A stretch of 64,000 nt of DNA from Bacteroidaceae bacterium (GTDB lineage: Bacteria > Bacteroidota > Bacteroidia > Bacteroidales > Bacteroidaceae): contig JAFSAT010000024.1 in assembly GCA_017442185.1 (NCBI GenBank), positions 124,001 to 188,000 of the forward strand, written 5' to 3'. Position 1 is the stretch's first letter, and every line of letters begins with the position of its first letter. Both the position numbers and the translations under genes were made by a program. Below, in pieces: positions 49,889 to 59,025 of this stretch. The notes below the pieces were generated by a model. That model had not been told where the DNA came from, made no database searches, and saw nothing but the letters and a program-made list of their open reading frames with translations.

Positions 49889-50248
49889 ATGTCTGTAAAT
49901 AAAGTAATTTTAATAGGTAATGTGGGCAAAGAACCCGATGTGAGACATCTTGACAGAAATGTTGCGGTAGCTAACATTGTATTGGCAACCACAGAGCGTG
50001 CCTATACCTTGCAGAATGGAACGCAGGTGCCCGAACGCACAGAATGGCATAATGTTGTGCTGTGGGGAGGGCTTGCCGAGGTGGCCGAGAGATATGTGCA
50101 TAAGGGTGATAGAATATATATAGAGGGGAAGATAAGAACAAATACTTATGAAGACCAAAATGGTATACGTAGGTATCGAACAGAAATTCTCGCAGATGCG
50201 TTGGAGATGCTCTCTTCGCGCGGAACGGTTGCTTCTGACTCCATTTAG
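49889..50248 (+). CDS. ssb: Single-stranded DNA-binding protein without acidic tail
   Basis: A 119-residue protein that is essentially one OB fold: MSVNKVILIGNVGKEPDVR at the start, RTEWHNVVLWGGLAEVAERYVHKGDRIYIEGK (in pieces, about 50-82) and TNTYEDQNGIRRYRTEI. It binds ssDNA during replication and repair. SSBs usually continue with a flexible region and an acidic DDxPF-type end that recruits other proteins; here the protein stops at SRGTVASDSI and has neither. A diverged repeat copy lies 17 bases past the stop. Another full-length SSB may exist elsewhere. gldE is next, 134 bases downstream. Confidence 0.9.
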   Translation: MSVNKVILIGNVGKEPDVRHLDRNVAVANIVLATTERAYTLQNGTQVPERTEWHNVVLWGGLAEVAERYVHKGDRIYIEGKIRTNTYEDQNGIRRYRTEILADALEMLSSRGTVASDSI

Positions 50249-50264
50249 TGAGTGCTCAAATTTG

Positions 50265-50338
50265 GGAGCTGTTCGGATATCTTCTGTATGGCTTTTGAAT
50301 GTTAATTTCATAACGAAAAAACAGTCACAGTTTCTTAA
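50265..50338 (+). repeat. Diverged copy of the dispersed element, copy H
   Basis: GGAGCTGTTCGGATAT at the left and AACAGTCACAGTTTCTTAAT at the right resemble the element ends, with a short interior. It is between the ssb stop and gldE, 45 bases before the gldE start. Confidence 0.4.
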
Positions 50339-50382
50339 TCAATAATAATAATTTAGTAGAATTTTAATAAGTTTCCCGGTAT

Positions 50383-51717
50383 ATGTCTGCCTTAATGCAG
50401 TTCTTTCTATTTACTTTTCCAGAGGTTACATTTAAAGCTCCCGATGAGGGAGCCTTGGCGGCACTCTTTGTTGCAGTGCTTTTTCTTGTGGTATCGGGGT
50501 TTGTGTCGGGGTCGGAGATAGCCTTCTTCTCTTTGTCGCGCACCGAACTTGACCGTGCCACCGATAGTGACGCCGTTTCGTGCAAACGCATTATTGAGAT
50601 GCTTAAAAATCCCGACCGTTTGCTTGCCACCATTCTTATAATGAACGACTTTGTGAATGTGGGCATTGTGATGCTGTTGAACTTTTTCTTTATGTCGGTG
50701 ATAGACTTTGGTGCTCCGTGGTTGGAATTTGTTATGCTCACCATTGTGCTGACCTTCTTATTACTTCTCTTTGGCGAGGTTATGCCTAAATTGTACTCCA
50801 AAAACAATGTGTGGACATTTGCCAATTTTACGTCGGGAGGGTTGTATGTGCTTTATCGCATATTGGCACCGTTCTCGGCAATGTTGGTGCGCTCTGCAAG
50901 TTTCACCGAGAGGCTTGCTTCAAAAGAGAACTATTCGCTGTCGGTAGATGAGCTGGAACAGGCGTTGGAACTTACCGATAAAAAAGAGATTGGAGAGCAA
51001 AAAAACATGCTTGAGGGTATCATACGTTTCGGTGACGAGACGGTGAAAGATATAATGACATCTCGTATGGATATTGTGATGCTTGACATTCGTGCGCCTT
51101 ACTCCGAGGTGTTGCGATGTGCTGCCGAGAATGCTTATTCCCGTATTCCTGTTTATGGAAATACGCAGGATGATATTCGCGGTGTACTTTACATTAAAGA
51201 CCTTATACCATACCTTAACAGAGGCAACAGTTTCCGTTGGCAAACACTGCTGCGTCAGCCCTACTTTGTTCCCGAGACAAAAAAGATAGACGACTTGCTA
51301 TGCGATTTTCAGACGGTGCGCGTGCACATGGCCATCGTAGTGGATGAATTTGGCGGTGTGTCGGGGCTTATCACTCTCGAAGATATTGTTGAAGAGATTG
51401 TGGGCGAGATAAACGATGAATTTGACGAACCGGATTGCTCCTATGAACGTATCGACGAACATACAGTGGAATTTGATGGTCGCACTCTGTTGAGCGACTT
51501 CTATAAGATTATGGAGCTGGATGCCGACGATTTTGAGGATTATGTGGGAGAAGCCGACACCTTGGCCGGGTTGCTCTTGGAACTGAAAGGGGAATTCCCG
51601 GGGCTTCACGAGAAGATAACATGCAACGGAATACTCTTTGAGGTAATACAAAAGGACAAGCACCGTCTGGTAAGAATCAGGGCTGTGATGCCGCGAGTAG
51701 AGGAACCGACTGCTTGA
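50383..51717 (+). CDS. gldE: Gliding-motility-associated protein GldE (CNNM/CBS family)
   Basis: A 444-residue relative of CNNM/CorB proteins: DUF21 membrane domain (about 22-195, with SGSEIAFFSLSRTELDRA and FGEVMPKLYSKN), two CBS domains (about 215-350, MTSRMDIVMLDIRAPYSEV) and a CorC-like C-terminal domain (about 360-437). The GldE subgroup is typical of Bacteroidetes and is named from gliding Flavobacterium, where it accompanies GldD; non-gliding Bacteroidales keep it. The gene order ssb-gldE-phosphopantetheinyl transferase also supports the name. Transport activity is not established for GldE. Confidence 0.85.
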   Translation: MSALMQFFLFTFPEVTFKAPDEGALAALFVAVLFLVVSGFVSGSEIAFFSLSRTELDRATDSDAVSCKRIIEMLKNPDRLLATILIMNDFVNVGIVMLLNFFFMSVIDFGAPWLEFVMLTIVLTFLLLLFGEVMPKLYSKNNVWTFANFTSGGLYVLYRILAPFSAMLVRSASFTERLASKENYSLSVDELEQALELTDKKEIGEQKNMLEGIIRFGDETVKDIMTSRMDIVMLDIRAPYSEVLRCAAENAYSRIPVYGNTQDDIRGVLYIKDLIPYLNRGNSFRWQTLLRQPYFVPETKKIDDLLCDFQTVRVHMAIVVDEFGGVSGLITLEDIVEEIVGEINDEFDEPDCSYERIDEHTVEFDGRTLLSDFYKIMELDADDFEDYVGEADTLAGLLLELKGEFPGLHEKITCNGILFEVIQKDKHRLVRIRAVMPRVEEPTA

Positions 51718-51730
51718 TGATGTTATTATT

Positions 51731-52372
51731 ATGCCTCTTGTCGAGTATCATACAACAGACGATATAATTTTCGGTGTATGGAAAATTACAGAGACCGAAG
51801 AAGAGCTTATTTCAAATTTAAGAGACTGCTCTGTTGACACAAAAACCTTAGACACATTAAAAGGAAACAAACGACGTTTGCAATGGATTGCGTCGCGGTT
51901 GATGGTTCTCAAATTCTGTGGCAACAGCGTGAGAGTGGTTAATCTTCCCGATGGGAAACCTCGTTTGCAGGGCTGCAAGGGCAATATCTCGATATCCCAC
52001 ACAGATGGATATGCCGTTGTTCTGATATCATACTCGCGTGAGATAGGTGTAGACATAGAACTGCGCAGCCGCAATGCGTTGCGCTCATCTGTGCGGTTCA
52101 TAAACGTCGCCGAGATACCCTCATTGCAATGTGACAATGCTTCTCTTGTTGCATTGTTACATTGGTCTGTAAAAGAATCTTTGTTTAAAGTGGTTGGCAA
52201 CATAGGTGGGACATTTAAGGACGACATAATTGTCAGCCCATTCACACTGTCCGAGCAAGGAGACCTTACATTGCATTTGCATAGCCGTAAAACATCCTCA
52301 TGTTTAGAATACAAAGGTTATTATATTTTAAACAAAGATTATCTTGTAACATTTTGTACACAAACAGTGTGA
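51731..52372 (+). CDS. 4'-phosphopantetheinyl transferase superfamily protein
   Basis: A 213-residue Sfp-type enzyme that attaches the phosphopantetheine arm of coenzyme A to a carrier-protein serine. NISISHTDGYAVVLIS (about 85-100), GVDIELRS (about 104-111; Mg2+ ligands Asp and Glu) and LHWSVKESLFKV (about 142-153, WxxKE) are the three family motifs. It starts 13 bases after the gldE stop and is likely co-transcribed with ssb and gldE. The carrier protein it serves (fatty acid ACP or a secondary-metabolite carrier) is not evident here. Confidence 0.92.
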   Translation: MPLVEYHTTDDIIFGVWKITETEEELISNLRDCSVDTKTLDTLKGNKRRLQWIASRLMVLKFCGNSVRVVNLPDGKPRLQGCKGNISISHTDGYAVVLISYSREIGVDIELRSRNALRSSVRFINVAEIPSLQCDNASLVALLHWSVKESLFKVVGNIGGTFKDDIIVSPFTLSEQGDLTLHLHSRKTSSCLEYKGYYILNKDYLVTFCTQTV

Positions 52373-52417
52373 GATTGTGCAAATATTATTCATTTGTTTG
52401 TATTTTTTAATTTTTGT

Positions 52418-52449
52418 TTTGTTTTTTTCATTGAATCTGTATACCTTTG
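52418..52449 (+). promoter_or_regulatory. Promoter of the surface lipoprotein / DUF5723 pair
   Basis: TTTG (52418-52421), 20 bases, TACCTTTG (52442-52449): an exact match to the consensus. The leader would be about 175 bases if translation starts at 52633. Confidence 0.7.
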
Positions 52450-52632
52450 GCAAGGTATGTGCATCTACTTTGTAGTAATAAGTGATTTTAATTTATACCG
52501 TTTGATTTTATAGAGATAGTATAGGAGCTTCATCGAATCTCCACCATTGCACAAATGGGTGGGATGCTCTATGAATTGAGCATAAATAAAAATCCTGATA
52601 ACAAAAACATTACATATAAAGATTTCAAATCA

Positions 52633-54519
52633 ATGAAAAATAGTTCTAACAAAAAAAATAAATGTATGAAAAACACAAGTTTGCTATTAAAGGCAGTAGC
52701 CTATGCTGTTCTGCCTGCGGCCTTGTTTTCTTGTAGTGTAGACAACGCCTATGACCTTTCAAAGGATGTAGACATGACTGTCGCAGTGGGCGATGGGCTG
52801 ACACTGCCTTTGGGCTCAACCGAGAAAATAATGCTTACAGAAATGATAGACCCCGAAGAGAGCGATGTGATACGCGTCGACGAGAATGGCTTTTACTCTC
52901 TTTTTAAAGAAGGTACGATAGATGCCTCTACATTTGAAGTAAGAAATGTGGATATCAATGTAGAACCAATGTCCGATTTTCGCTACTATAATTTTAATGT
53001 AGATACATTGCAATATGAGAATCTCTATGAGCTGCCCGAGGAGATACAGAATGCCATCCTGAGTATGAAGTATCCTCTTGTGATGTCCGAGACAGTGGAT
53101 GCTAATACTGTAAAATATACAATAGACCAGGATGTACCCGACGAGATGAAGCGCCTCTCGCGCATGACATTTACAAAGCCCGTGAAACTTACCGTGGACT
53201 TGGATGTATATGCAAAAGAGAATTCAAAAGCCGCTTTCAACCTCTTCCAAAGTCTTCACTTGAACACCTCAGGCGCTGACGAAAGCGAACACTTCTATGT
53301 AGAGATGCCACCTTATTTGAAGTTTGTCGAAGGTACCCCCATGGGTAGCGGAAACAGACTCTACCTCGAAGGTACTTTGGAGCATAGCGATTCAAAAGGA
53401 CACAAACACTATGTAAACACATTTGAGATAGAGGCTCTCGACTTTTCATATATGGAGAACGGAGGCATCGAGATTAAGGACGGACATCTGTTTATCTCTG
53501 ATGAACTATTGGCAAATGGTGTGATGACATCCGATACTGTAATTCTTGAAGCACGCGACCTTGTCGAAATTCCCGGAGTGTGCGTTGAACCTACCGTGCG
53601 TATGGAAACAATAACGATAGACAGTGTATACGGTATTTTCGAGCCGATAATAGACCCCATACGCGAGAATGTCAAGCTCGACCTTGGCGAAGATATGGAC
53701 TTCATATACGATGCTTATCTCGATTTTACCAACCCCAAAATGTATGTCACCATTCAGAACGACGCACCCATTGCCGTAACAGGTGATGTTGTTATAAACG
53801 GATACAACAAATACAATCAACATATCGACGGGTCGACTGTTCAGACAACGTTGGCAATTCTTCCCGAAAGAGATAATAAATATTACATATCACGCGACGG
53901 TGCGCAACTTGACGATTACACCTCGGTGCAGATTGCCAACCTCAACAACCTGCTGAAAACCGTTCCCGATAATGTGTCTTTCAACATAGATGCACGTGTA
54001 GACAACAGCAGAGGCTTCTCGCACGTGAAATTAGGAAAGAAAATGTCGGTGAAAGGCAGCTACGAACTTGATATACCCCTTGCATTCGATTCTTTCTCTC
54101 TTGAATACACCGAGACTGTGGAGGATGTGCTTGGCGACGACCCCACAGAGGTTACCGATTATGTAACAGATATAAATTCAGTAACAATATCACTTGTGGT
54201 AGATAATACAGTGCCGGCAACATTTACCCCCACAATAGTAGCAAAGGCATACGATGGTACAGTGCTCAACAATGTAACGGCAACGGTCAAAGGCACTATC
54301 AATCCCGGCCACGGCTATGTCAATAACGAACTGACAGCACCGATAGAGTCGTCCATCGAGATAAAACTAAGCACAACAGAAGGCCGGCTTGCCGACCTCA
54401 ACACACTCGATATTGTATTAAAAGGCGAGGGCTCAGGCGTATTTAATGCCAATGAATATATACAGATAAAGAAGATGACTGTAACCATAGACGAACCTAT
54501 AACAGTCGACCTGAATTAA
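52633..54519 (+). CDS. Large lipoprotein of unknown function
   Basis: About 628 residues with lipobox LFSC (Cys34) after a hydrophobic stretch. The frame is open from 52555, but the ATG at 52633 gives a basic start plus signal peptide; the ATG at 52666 (11 residues shorter) is equally possible. The mature part is strand-rich and acidic, with repeated short elements (LPLGSTEKIMLTEMI; DTLQYENLYELPEEI; VTISLVVDNTVPATFTP) and no domain I recognise; the second half has two Ig-like stretches. The DUF5723 barrel gene starts 43 bases downstream, so the two probably form a surface pair (inference). Membrane anchoring is clear; function is not. Confidence 0.8.
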   Translation: MKNSSNKKNKCMKNTSLLLKAVAYAVLPAALFSCSVDNAYDLSKDVDMTVAVGDGLTLPLGSTEKIMLTEMIDPEESDVIRVDENGFYSLFKEGTIDASTFEVRNVDINVEPMSDFRYYNFNVDTLQYENLYELPEEIQNAILSMKYPLVMSETVDANTVKYTIDQDVPDEMKRLSRMTFTKPVKLTVDLDVYAKENSKAAFNLFQSLHLNTSGADESEHFYVEMPPYLKFVEGTPMGSGNRLYLEGTLEHSDSKGHKHYVNTFEIEALDFSYMENGGIEIKDGHLFISDELLANGVMTSDTVILEARDLVEIPGVCVEPTVRMETITIDSVYGIFEPIIDPIRENVKLDLGEDMDFIYDAYLDFTNPKMYVTIQNDAPIAVTGDVVINGYNKYNQHIDGSTVQTTLAILPERDNKYYISRDGAQLDDYTSVQIANLNNLLKTVPDNVSFNIDARVDNSRGFSHVKLGKKMSVKGSYELDIPLAFDSFSLEYTETVEDVLGDDPTEVTDYVTDINSVTISLVVDNTVPATFTPTIVAKAYDGTVLNNVTATVKGTINPGHGYVNNELTAPIESSIEIKLSTTEGRLADLNTLDIVLKGEGSGVFNANEYIQIKKMTVTIDEPITVDLN

Positions 54520-54562
54520 TATAAACAGACGGCAGAATAAATAATTTTTTAACGACAAAATC

Positions 54563-55981
54563 ATGAAAAATATAATATCAAACATAAAAAGGATATTGGC
54601 CGTTGCGGCTATATCTGCGACTGTGCTCTCAACATCGGCACAAGCCTTGCGCACAGGATATTTTCTCGAAGGAAACCTCTTTCGCTACCGTCTGAACCCT
54701 GCTCTTATGAGCGCGCGCGGACACTTCTCGCTGCCTGTGCTTGGAGGCGTTGGGATAAATACAATGGGAAATGTTGGAATGAGCAACTTCCTGTATGAAT
54801 CGCCATTCAACAGCAACGAGCTTGTAACCTTCATGCACCCATCGGTAGACGCATCTGACTTTTTGGGAGGATTGGATAGCGAGAATCGTTTGGCTATGAA
54901 CCTCGATTTGACAGTGTTGTCAACAGCTTTTTATGCTTTTGGCGGATTCAACAGCATCGACCTCACTGTGCGTTCACAGACGGGTATGAACATCCCTTAC
55001 GGAATGTTCCGTTTCATGAAAGAGATGGGGGCCGGCGAGCACTCTTTCTCGGACTTGAGAATGCAGACACGTAATTATGTCGACCTCTCCATAGGACATG
55101 CCAGAGACATCAACGAGCAACTGACAGTGGGTGCACGCATCAAATTCCTCTTTGGATTGGCCTATGCAGATGTGAATTTCGACCGCATGAAAATGACAAT
55201 GGCCGGCGATCAATGGAGAGTGTCGGCTAATGGAACAGCCGATATTGCAATAGGAGGTAAATACACCTATTCCGACAAAAAGACAATCAATGGAAAAACA
55301 ATCATTGATGGTTACGATGATGTCTCGGTAGGATTGCAGGGCTATGGATTAGGCTTTGACATTGGTGCCACTTATGACCTTAGCGATGTTCTTGTAGAGG
55401 GTCTCTCGGCTTCGGCATCACTCACCGATGTGGGTTATATCAAGTGGAGCGATGCTGCGCGTGCCGCTGTTTCTCCCGAGGATGAATATGTGTTTGATGG
55501 ATTCGAAGATATTGAAATTCATGATGGTGACGGCTCGCTCGACAATCAGTTTGAGGATTTAGGTGACGACCTCGAGGATTTCTTTGCACTCGAAGATAAA
55601 GGAGAGGGTAGTGTGAGCACGGGAATAGGAGCAAAGTTCAATATAGGAGCAGAGTATAAGATGCCTTTCTATAATAAGCTGAGTGCAGGATTCCTCTATA
55701 CACATTGCTTTGATGATATGTTTTCTTATGACCAGGCATCACTCATGATAAGTGTATCTCCCCTTAAGGTGCTCGACTTTGCAGTGAGCGGCACAGTTGC
55801 CGATTATGGTGCCGGCTTTGGAGCCATGGCCAATCTGCATTGCACAGGATTCAACTTTTTCATTGGAACAGACTGCTTCATAGGAAAAGTGGGCAAACAG
55901 TTTGTTCCGCTTGAAAGTATGGATGCCAGCGTGACGTTTGGTGTGAATATAGGTTTCGGGCGTCCGAAAGATAGAAACTGA
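54563..55981 (+). CDS. DUF5723 family outer-membrane beta-barrel-like protein
   Basis: A 472-residue protein with signal peptide (about 1-26, STSAQA). The N-terminal LRTGYFLEGNLFRYRLNPAL (about 27-46) is the usual opening of DUF5723 proteins, and the rest alternates polar and hydrophobic residues with many Gly and aromatic residues at strand ends (GYGLGFDIGATYDLSD), ending in VTFGVNIGFGRPKDRN. This fits an outer-membrane barrel of the PorV/FadL-like kind. An acidic loop (about 305-345, DGDGSLDNQFEDLGDDLEDFF) is the only unusual part. Upstream lipoprotein is co-transcribed. No activity is known for the family. Confidence 0.8.
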   Translation: MKNIISNIKRILAVAAISATVLSTSAQALRTGYFLEGNLFRYRLNPALMSARGHFSLPVLGGVGINTMGNVGMSNFLYESPFNSNELVTFMHPSVDASDFLGGLDSENRLAMNLDLTVLSTAFYAFGGFNSIDLTVRSQTGMNIPYGMFRFMKEMGAGEHSFSDLRMQTRNYVDLSIGHARDINEQLTVGARIKFLFGLAYADVNFDRMKMTMAGDQWRVSANGTADIAIGGKYTYSDKKTINGKTIIDGYDDVSVGLQGYGLGFDIGATYDLSDVLVEGLSASASLTDVGYIKWSDAARAAVSPEDEYVFDGFEDIEIHDGDGSLDNQFEDLGDDLEDFFALEDKGEGSVSTGIGAKFNIGAEYKMPFYNKLSAGFLYTHCFDDMFSYDQASLMISVSPLKVLDFAVSGTVADYGAGFGAMANLHCTGFNFFIGTDCFIGKVGKQFVPLESMDASVTFGVNIGFGRPKDRN

Positions 55982-56000
55982 TTTCCTCTTTCATACAACA

Positions 56001-56048
56001 CAATAAGGCGCGTAAAGTGGGTATTTGCCCACTTTACGCGCCTTATTG
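56001..56048 (+). terminator. 21-bp perfect terminator hairpin
   Basis: CAATAAGGCGCG...GTGGG (56001-56021) and its exact complement (56028-56048) flank a 6-base loop, 20 bases after the DUF5723 stop. No T-run after it. Stem length resembles the 29-bp hairpin at 9552. Confidence 0.8.
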
Positions 56049-56071
56049 ATGCAAATATTCCACGAAATGTG

Positions 56072-56120
56072 ATTTTCTCATAAAAAAGTAGCTTTTTTAT
56101 AGATATTTTCTCATAAAAAA
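56072..56120 (+). repeat. Two copies of a 16-base direct repeat
   Basis: ATTTTCTCATAAAAAA occurs at 56072-56087 and 56105-56120, 33 bases apart (about three helix turns), just before the LysE start at 56138. Followed by CAACTTTG (56125-56132), a near -7 box. It could be an operator pair; no regulator gene adjoins it. Confidence 0.6.
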
Positions 56121-56137
56121 ATGGCAACTTTGCAGAT

Positions 56138-56830
56138 ATGAATGAAATTAACGAATTCTTACAGCAGTTAGTCGCCCAAATATCGGTGGTTGAGACCATA
56201 ATAAAGGGATTGATTATTGGCATTGTGGCATCGGCTCCAATGGGGCCGGTGGGTGTGCTCTGTATACAGCGTACACTCAACAAAGGGCGTGCATACGGAC
56301 TTGTAACAGGGTTTGGTGCGGCTCTCAGCGATATTATATATGCTTTGATAACAGGTTACGGTCTGTCATTCATATACGATTTTATACATAACCACAGGAA
56401 TCTTTTTTGGCTTCAGCTTGTCGGTTCGGTAGTGTTGTTTGCATTCGGAATATACACGTATCGCAGCAATCCCGCTCAGAATACTCGTCCCGTCAGTCGA
56501 AATAAAAGCAGCCTTGCTCAAAACTGTGCCACAGGTTTTTTTATCACATTGTCCAACCCTTTGATTATTCTCTTGTTTATGGCAATGTTCACTCCTATGA
56601 AGTTTATGCTTCCCGAACAGCCATATTATCAACAATGTATAGGCTATCTTGCAATCTTTGGCGGTGCCATAGTATGGTGGCTTTTTATAACATATTTAGT
56701 AAATAAATTGCGCACTCGCATAGATGTACGTGGAATTTGGATAATAAATCGTATAATAGGTGCGGTGGTCATGGTGGCATCTTTTGTAAGCGCAGTGCTT
56801 TTGCTTACAGGAATATACTCTTTCCATTAA
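56138..56830 (+). CDS. LysE/RhtB-family exporter
   Basis: A 230-residue membrane protein with six hydrophobic segments. VASAPMGPVGVLCIQRTLNKG (about residues 30-50) is the characteristic first-loop motif (G-P-x-x-x) of LysE-family amino acid exporters, and ATGFFITLSNPLIILLFMAMF (about 131-151) matches the second conserved stretch (NP-in-helix). It would export an amino acid or similar small molecule. The DUF4924 gene follows by 18 bases. The substrate is not predictable. Confidence 0.82.
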   Translation: MNEINEFLQQLVAQISVVETIIKGLIIGIVASAPMGPVGVLCIQRTLNKGRAYGLVTGFGAALSDIIYALITGYGLSFIYDFIHNHRNLFWLQLVGSVVLFAFGIYTYRSNPAQNTRPVSRNKSSLAQNCATGFFITLSNPLIILLFMAMFTPMKFMLPEQPYYQQCIGYLAIFGGAIVWWLFITYLVNKLRTRIDVRGIWIINRIIGAVVMVASFVSAVLLLTGIYSFH

Positions 56831-56848
56831 AATTAAATATTTCAAGCC

Positions 56849-57406
56849 TTGTTTATATCTAAAAAACTTAGAAAAAAGAACATAGCGGAATATCTGCTTT
56901 ATATGTGGCAGGTCGAAGACCTACTGCGTGCCAACGCCTTGTCGATTGATAAGATAAGTGAATCGGTGGTTGCAACCTTCGACATCTCGCAGGAGCAAAA
57001 AGATGAGCTTATCCGCTGGTATTCCGACCTCATAGAAATGATGCGTTACGAAGAGGTTGCAGAGAACGGACATTTGCAAATTAACAACAACATAATAATT
57101 ATGCTTACCGACCTGCATCTGCGCCTTCTGAAGTCCCCGAAAGTTCCGTTTTATACGGCTGCTTACTATAAGGCGTTGCCCTTTATCGTAGAATTTCGCA
57201 CAAAGAGCAACGGACGTGAAAAGCCCGAAATAGAGAACTGCTTCGATGCGTTATATATGCTGTGGATGTTGAAGATGCAGCGTCGCGAGGTGAGTGAACA
57301 AACTCTTGCAGCTGCAAACGAGATAAGCAAATTCATATCCATGCTCTCGCTCTATTTCAAAGAAGAAGAAGAGGGGCGTCTGAACCTCGATGGCGAAGAG
57401 CTTTGA
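56849..57406 (+). CDS. DUF4924 family protein, starts at TTG
   Basis: A 185-residue soluble alpha-helical protein. FISKKLRKKNIAEYLLYMWQ at the start followed by VEDLLRAN is typical of DUF4924 proteins, which are restricted to Bacteroidetes and have no known function. An in-frame stop 15 bases upstream (56834-56836) leaves no ATG before this conserved opening, so translation most likely begins at the TTG at 56849. It lies between the LysE exporter (18 bases) and prfC (35 bases). Confidence 0.82.
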   Translation: MFISKKLRKKNIAEYLLYMWQVEDLLRANALSIDKISESVVATFDISQEQKDELIRWYSDLIEMMRYEEVAENGHLQINNNIIIMLTDLHLRLLKSPKVPFYTAAYYKALPFIVEFRTKSNGREKPEIENCFDALYMLWMLKMQRREVSEQTLAAANEISKFISMLSLYFKEEEEGRLNLDGEEL

Positions 57407-57441
57407 CAGGCAATAAGAATGATTTAAAGAAAAACAGATAG

Positions 57442-59016
57442 ATGAATATTAAAGAAGAAATAGGACGAAGAAGAACCTTCGCGATAGTATCGCACCCCGA
57501 TGCCGGAAAAACAACACTCACCGAGAAGCTACTGCTCTTTGGAGGACAGATACAGGTGGCCGGTGCCGTAAAATCGAACAAAATAAAGAAAACCGCCACA
57601 TCCGACTGGATGGAGATAGAAAAACAGCGCGGAATTTCCGTAACAACCTCTGTGATGGAATTTGATTATGAGGGGTATAAGATAAACATTCTGGATACCC
57701 CCGGTCACCAAGACTTTGCCGAGGATACATTTCGCACACTCACAGCAGTAGACAGTGTGATAATTGTAGTGGACAGTGCAAAAGGAGTAGAAGCGCAAAC
57801 ACGTAAATTGATGTCGGTGTGCCGCATGCGCAGCACCCCTGTGATTGTATTTGTGAATAAAATGGATCGTGAAGGACGCGACCCGTTTGACCTCCTCGAT
57901 GAGCTTGAGAGCGAATTGCAAATATCGGTACGTCCGTTAAGCTGGCCCATAGACCAAGGTGCTCGATTCAAAGGCGTTTACAATATATATGAACACAAAC
58001 TCGACCTGTTTACTCCAAACAAACAGCGTGTAACCGAAAAAATAGAGGTCGACGTAAACAGCGATGCCCTTGACAAGAGTATAGGTGGCGAAGAGGCCAT
58101 GAAGTTACGTGCCGACCTTGAACTTGTCGACGGAGTATATCCCGAATTTGACGTTCAAGAGTATCTCGATGCTCGCGTTGCACCCGTATTCTTCGGCTCG
58201 GCACTCAATAACTTTGGTGTGCAGGAGCTGTTAAATTGCTTTGTGAAGATAGCCCCCTCGCCACGTCCCGTTCAAGCCGTCGAACGCATGGTGAACCCCG
58301 AAGATTCCAAATTTACCGGATTCATCTTCAAAATAACGGCAAACATCGACCCTAATCATCGTTCATGTGTGGCATTCTGCAAAATATGCTCAGGAAAATT
58401 TGTGCGCAATGCTCCCTATCGCCATATACGTTTAGGAAAGGATATACGCTTTTCTTCGCCCACACAATTTATGGCACAGCGCAAGAGCACCATCGACGAG
58501 GCTTATCCGGGAGATATTATAGGTCTGCCCGATACAGGCAATTTTAATATAGGCGACACACTCACCGAAGGAGAACTGTTGCATTTCAAAGGACTGCCCA
58601 GCTTCTCGCCCGAGATGTTCAAATACATAGAAAATGCCGACCCGATGAAGACCAAACAATTGGCAAAGGGGGTAGATCAACTCATGGGCGAAGGTGTGGC
58701 ACAGCTGTTTGTAAACCAGCATAATGGTCGCAAACTGATAGGTACAGTGGGACAACTGCAGTTCGAGGTTATACAATATCGTCTCGAAAATGAGTATAAC
58801 GCCAAGTGTCGTTGGGAACCTGTGAACCTCTATAAAGCCTGTTGGATTGAGAGTGACAATGCCGAGGAACTTGAAAATTTCAAACGTCGCAAATACCAAT
58901 ATATGGCAAAAGACATAGAAGGACGCGATGTCTTCCTTGCCGACAGCAGTTACGTGCTGCAAATGGCACAGAACGATTTTAAGAGCATTAAGTTCCATTT
59001 TACAAGTGAATTTTAA
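57442..59016 (+). CDS. prfC: Peptide chain release factor 3
   Basis: A 524-residue GTPase, the normal size of RF3. [15 protein letters not shown] (about 18-32, P-loop), the [12 protein letters not shown] switch I segment (about 63-75), [12 protein letters not shown] (about 86-97) and NKMDREGRD (about 142-150) are the GTP-binding motifs. RF3 recycles RF1/RF2 from the ribosome after stop-codon release. The TsaC-like gene begins 9 bases later. Confidence 0.96.
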   Translation: MNIKEEIGRRRTFAIVSHPDAGKTTLTEKLLLFGGQIQVAGAVKSNKIKKTATSDWMEIEKQRGISVTTSVMEFDYEGYKINILDTPGHQDFAEDTFRTLTAVDSVIIVVDSAKGVEAQTRKLMSVCRMRSTPVIVFVNKMDREGRDPFDLLDELESELQISVRPLSWPIDQGARFKGVYNIYEHKLDLFTPNKQRVTEKIEVDVNSDALDKSIGGEEAMKLRADLELVDGVYPEFDVQEYLDARVAPVFFGSALNNFGVQELLNCFVKIAPSPRPVQAVERMVNPEDSKFTGFIFKITANIDPNHRSCVAFCKICSGKFVRNAPYRHIRLGKDIRFSSPTQFMAQRKSTIDEAYPGDIIGLPDTGNFNIGDTLTEGELLHFKGLPSFSPEMFKYIENADPMKTKQLAKGVDQLMGEGVAQLFVNQHNGRKLIGTVGQLQFEVIQYRLENEYNAKCRWEPVNLYKACWIESDNAEELENFKRRKYQYMAKDIEGRDVFLADSSYVLQMAQNDFKSIKFHFTSEF

Positions 59017-59025
59017 GAGAATACA

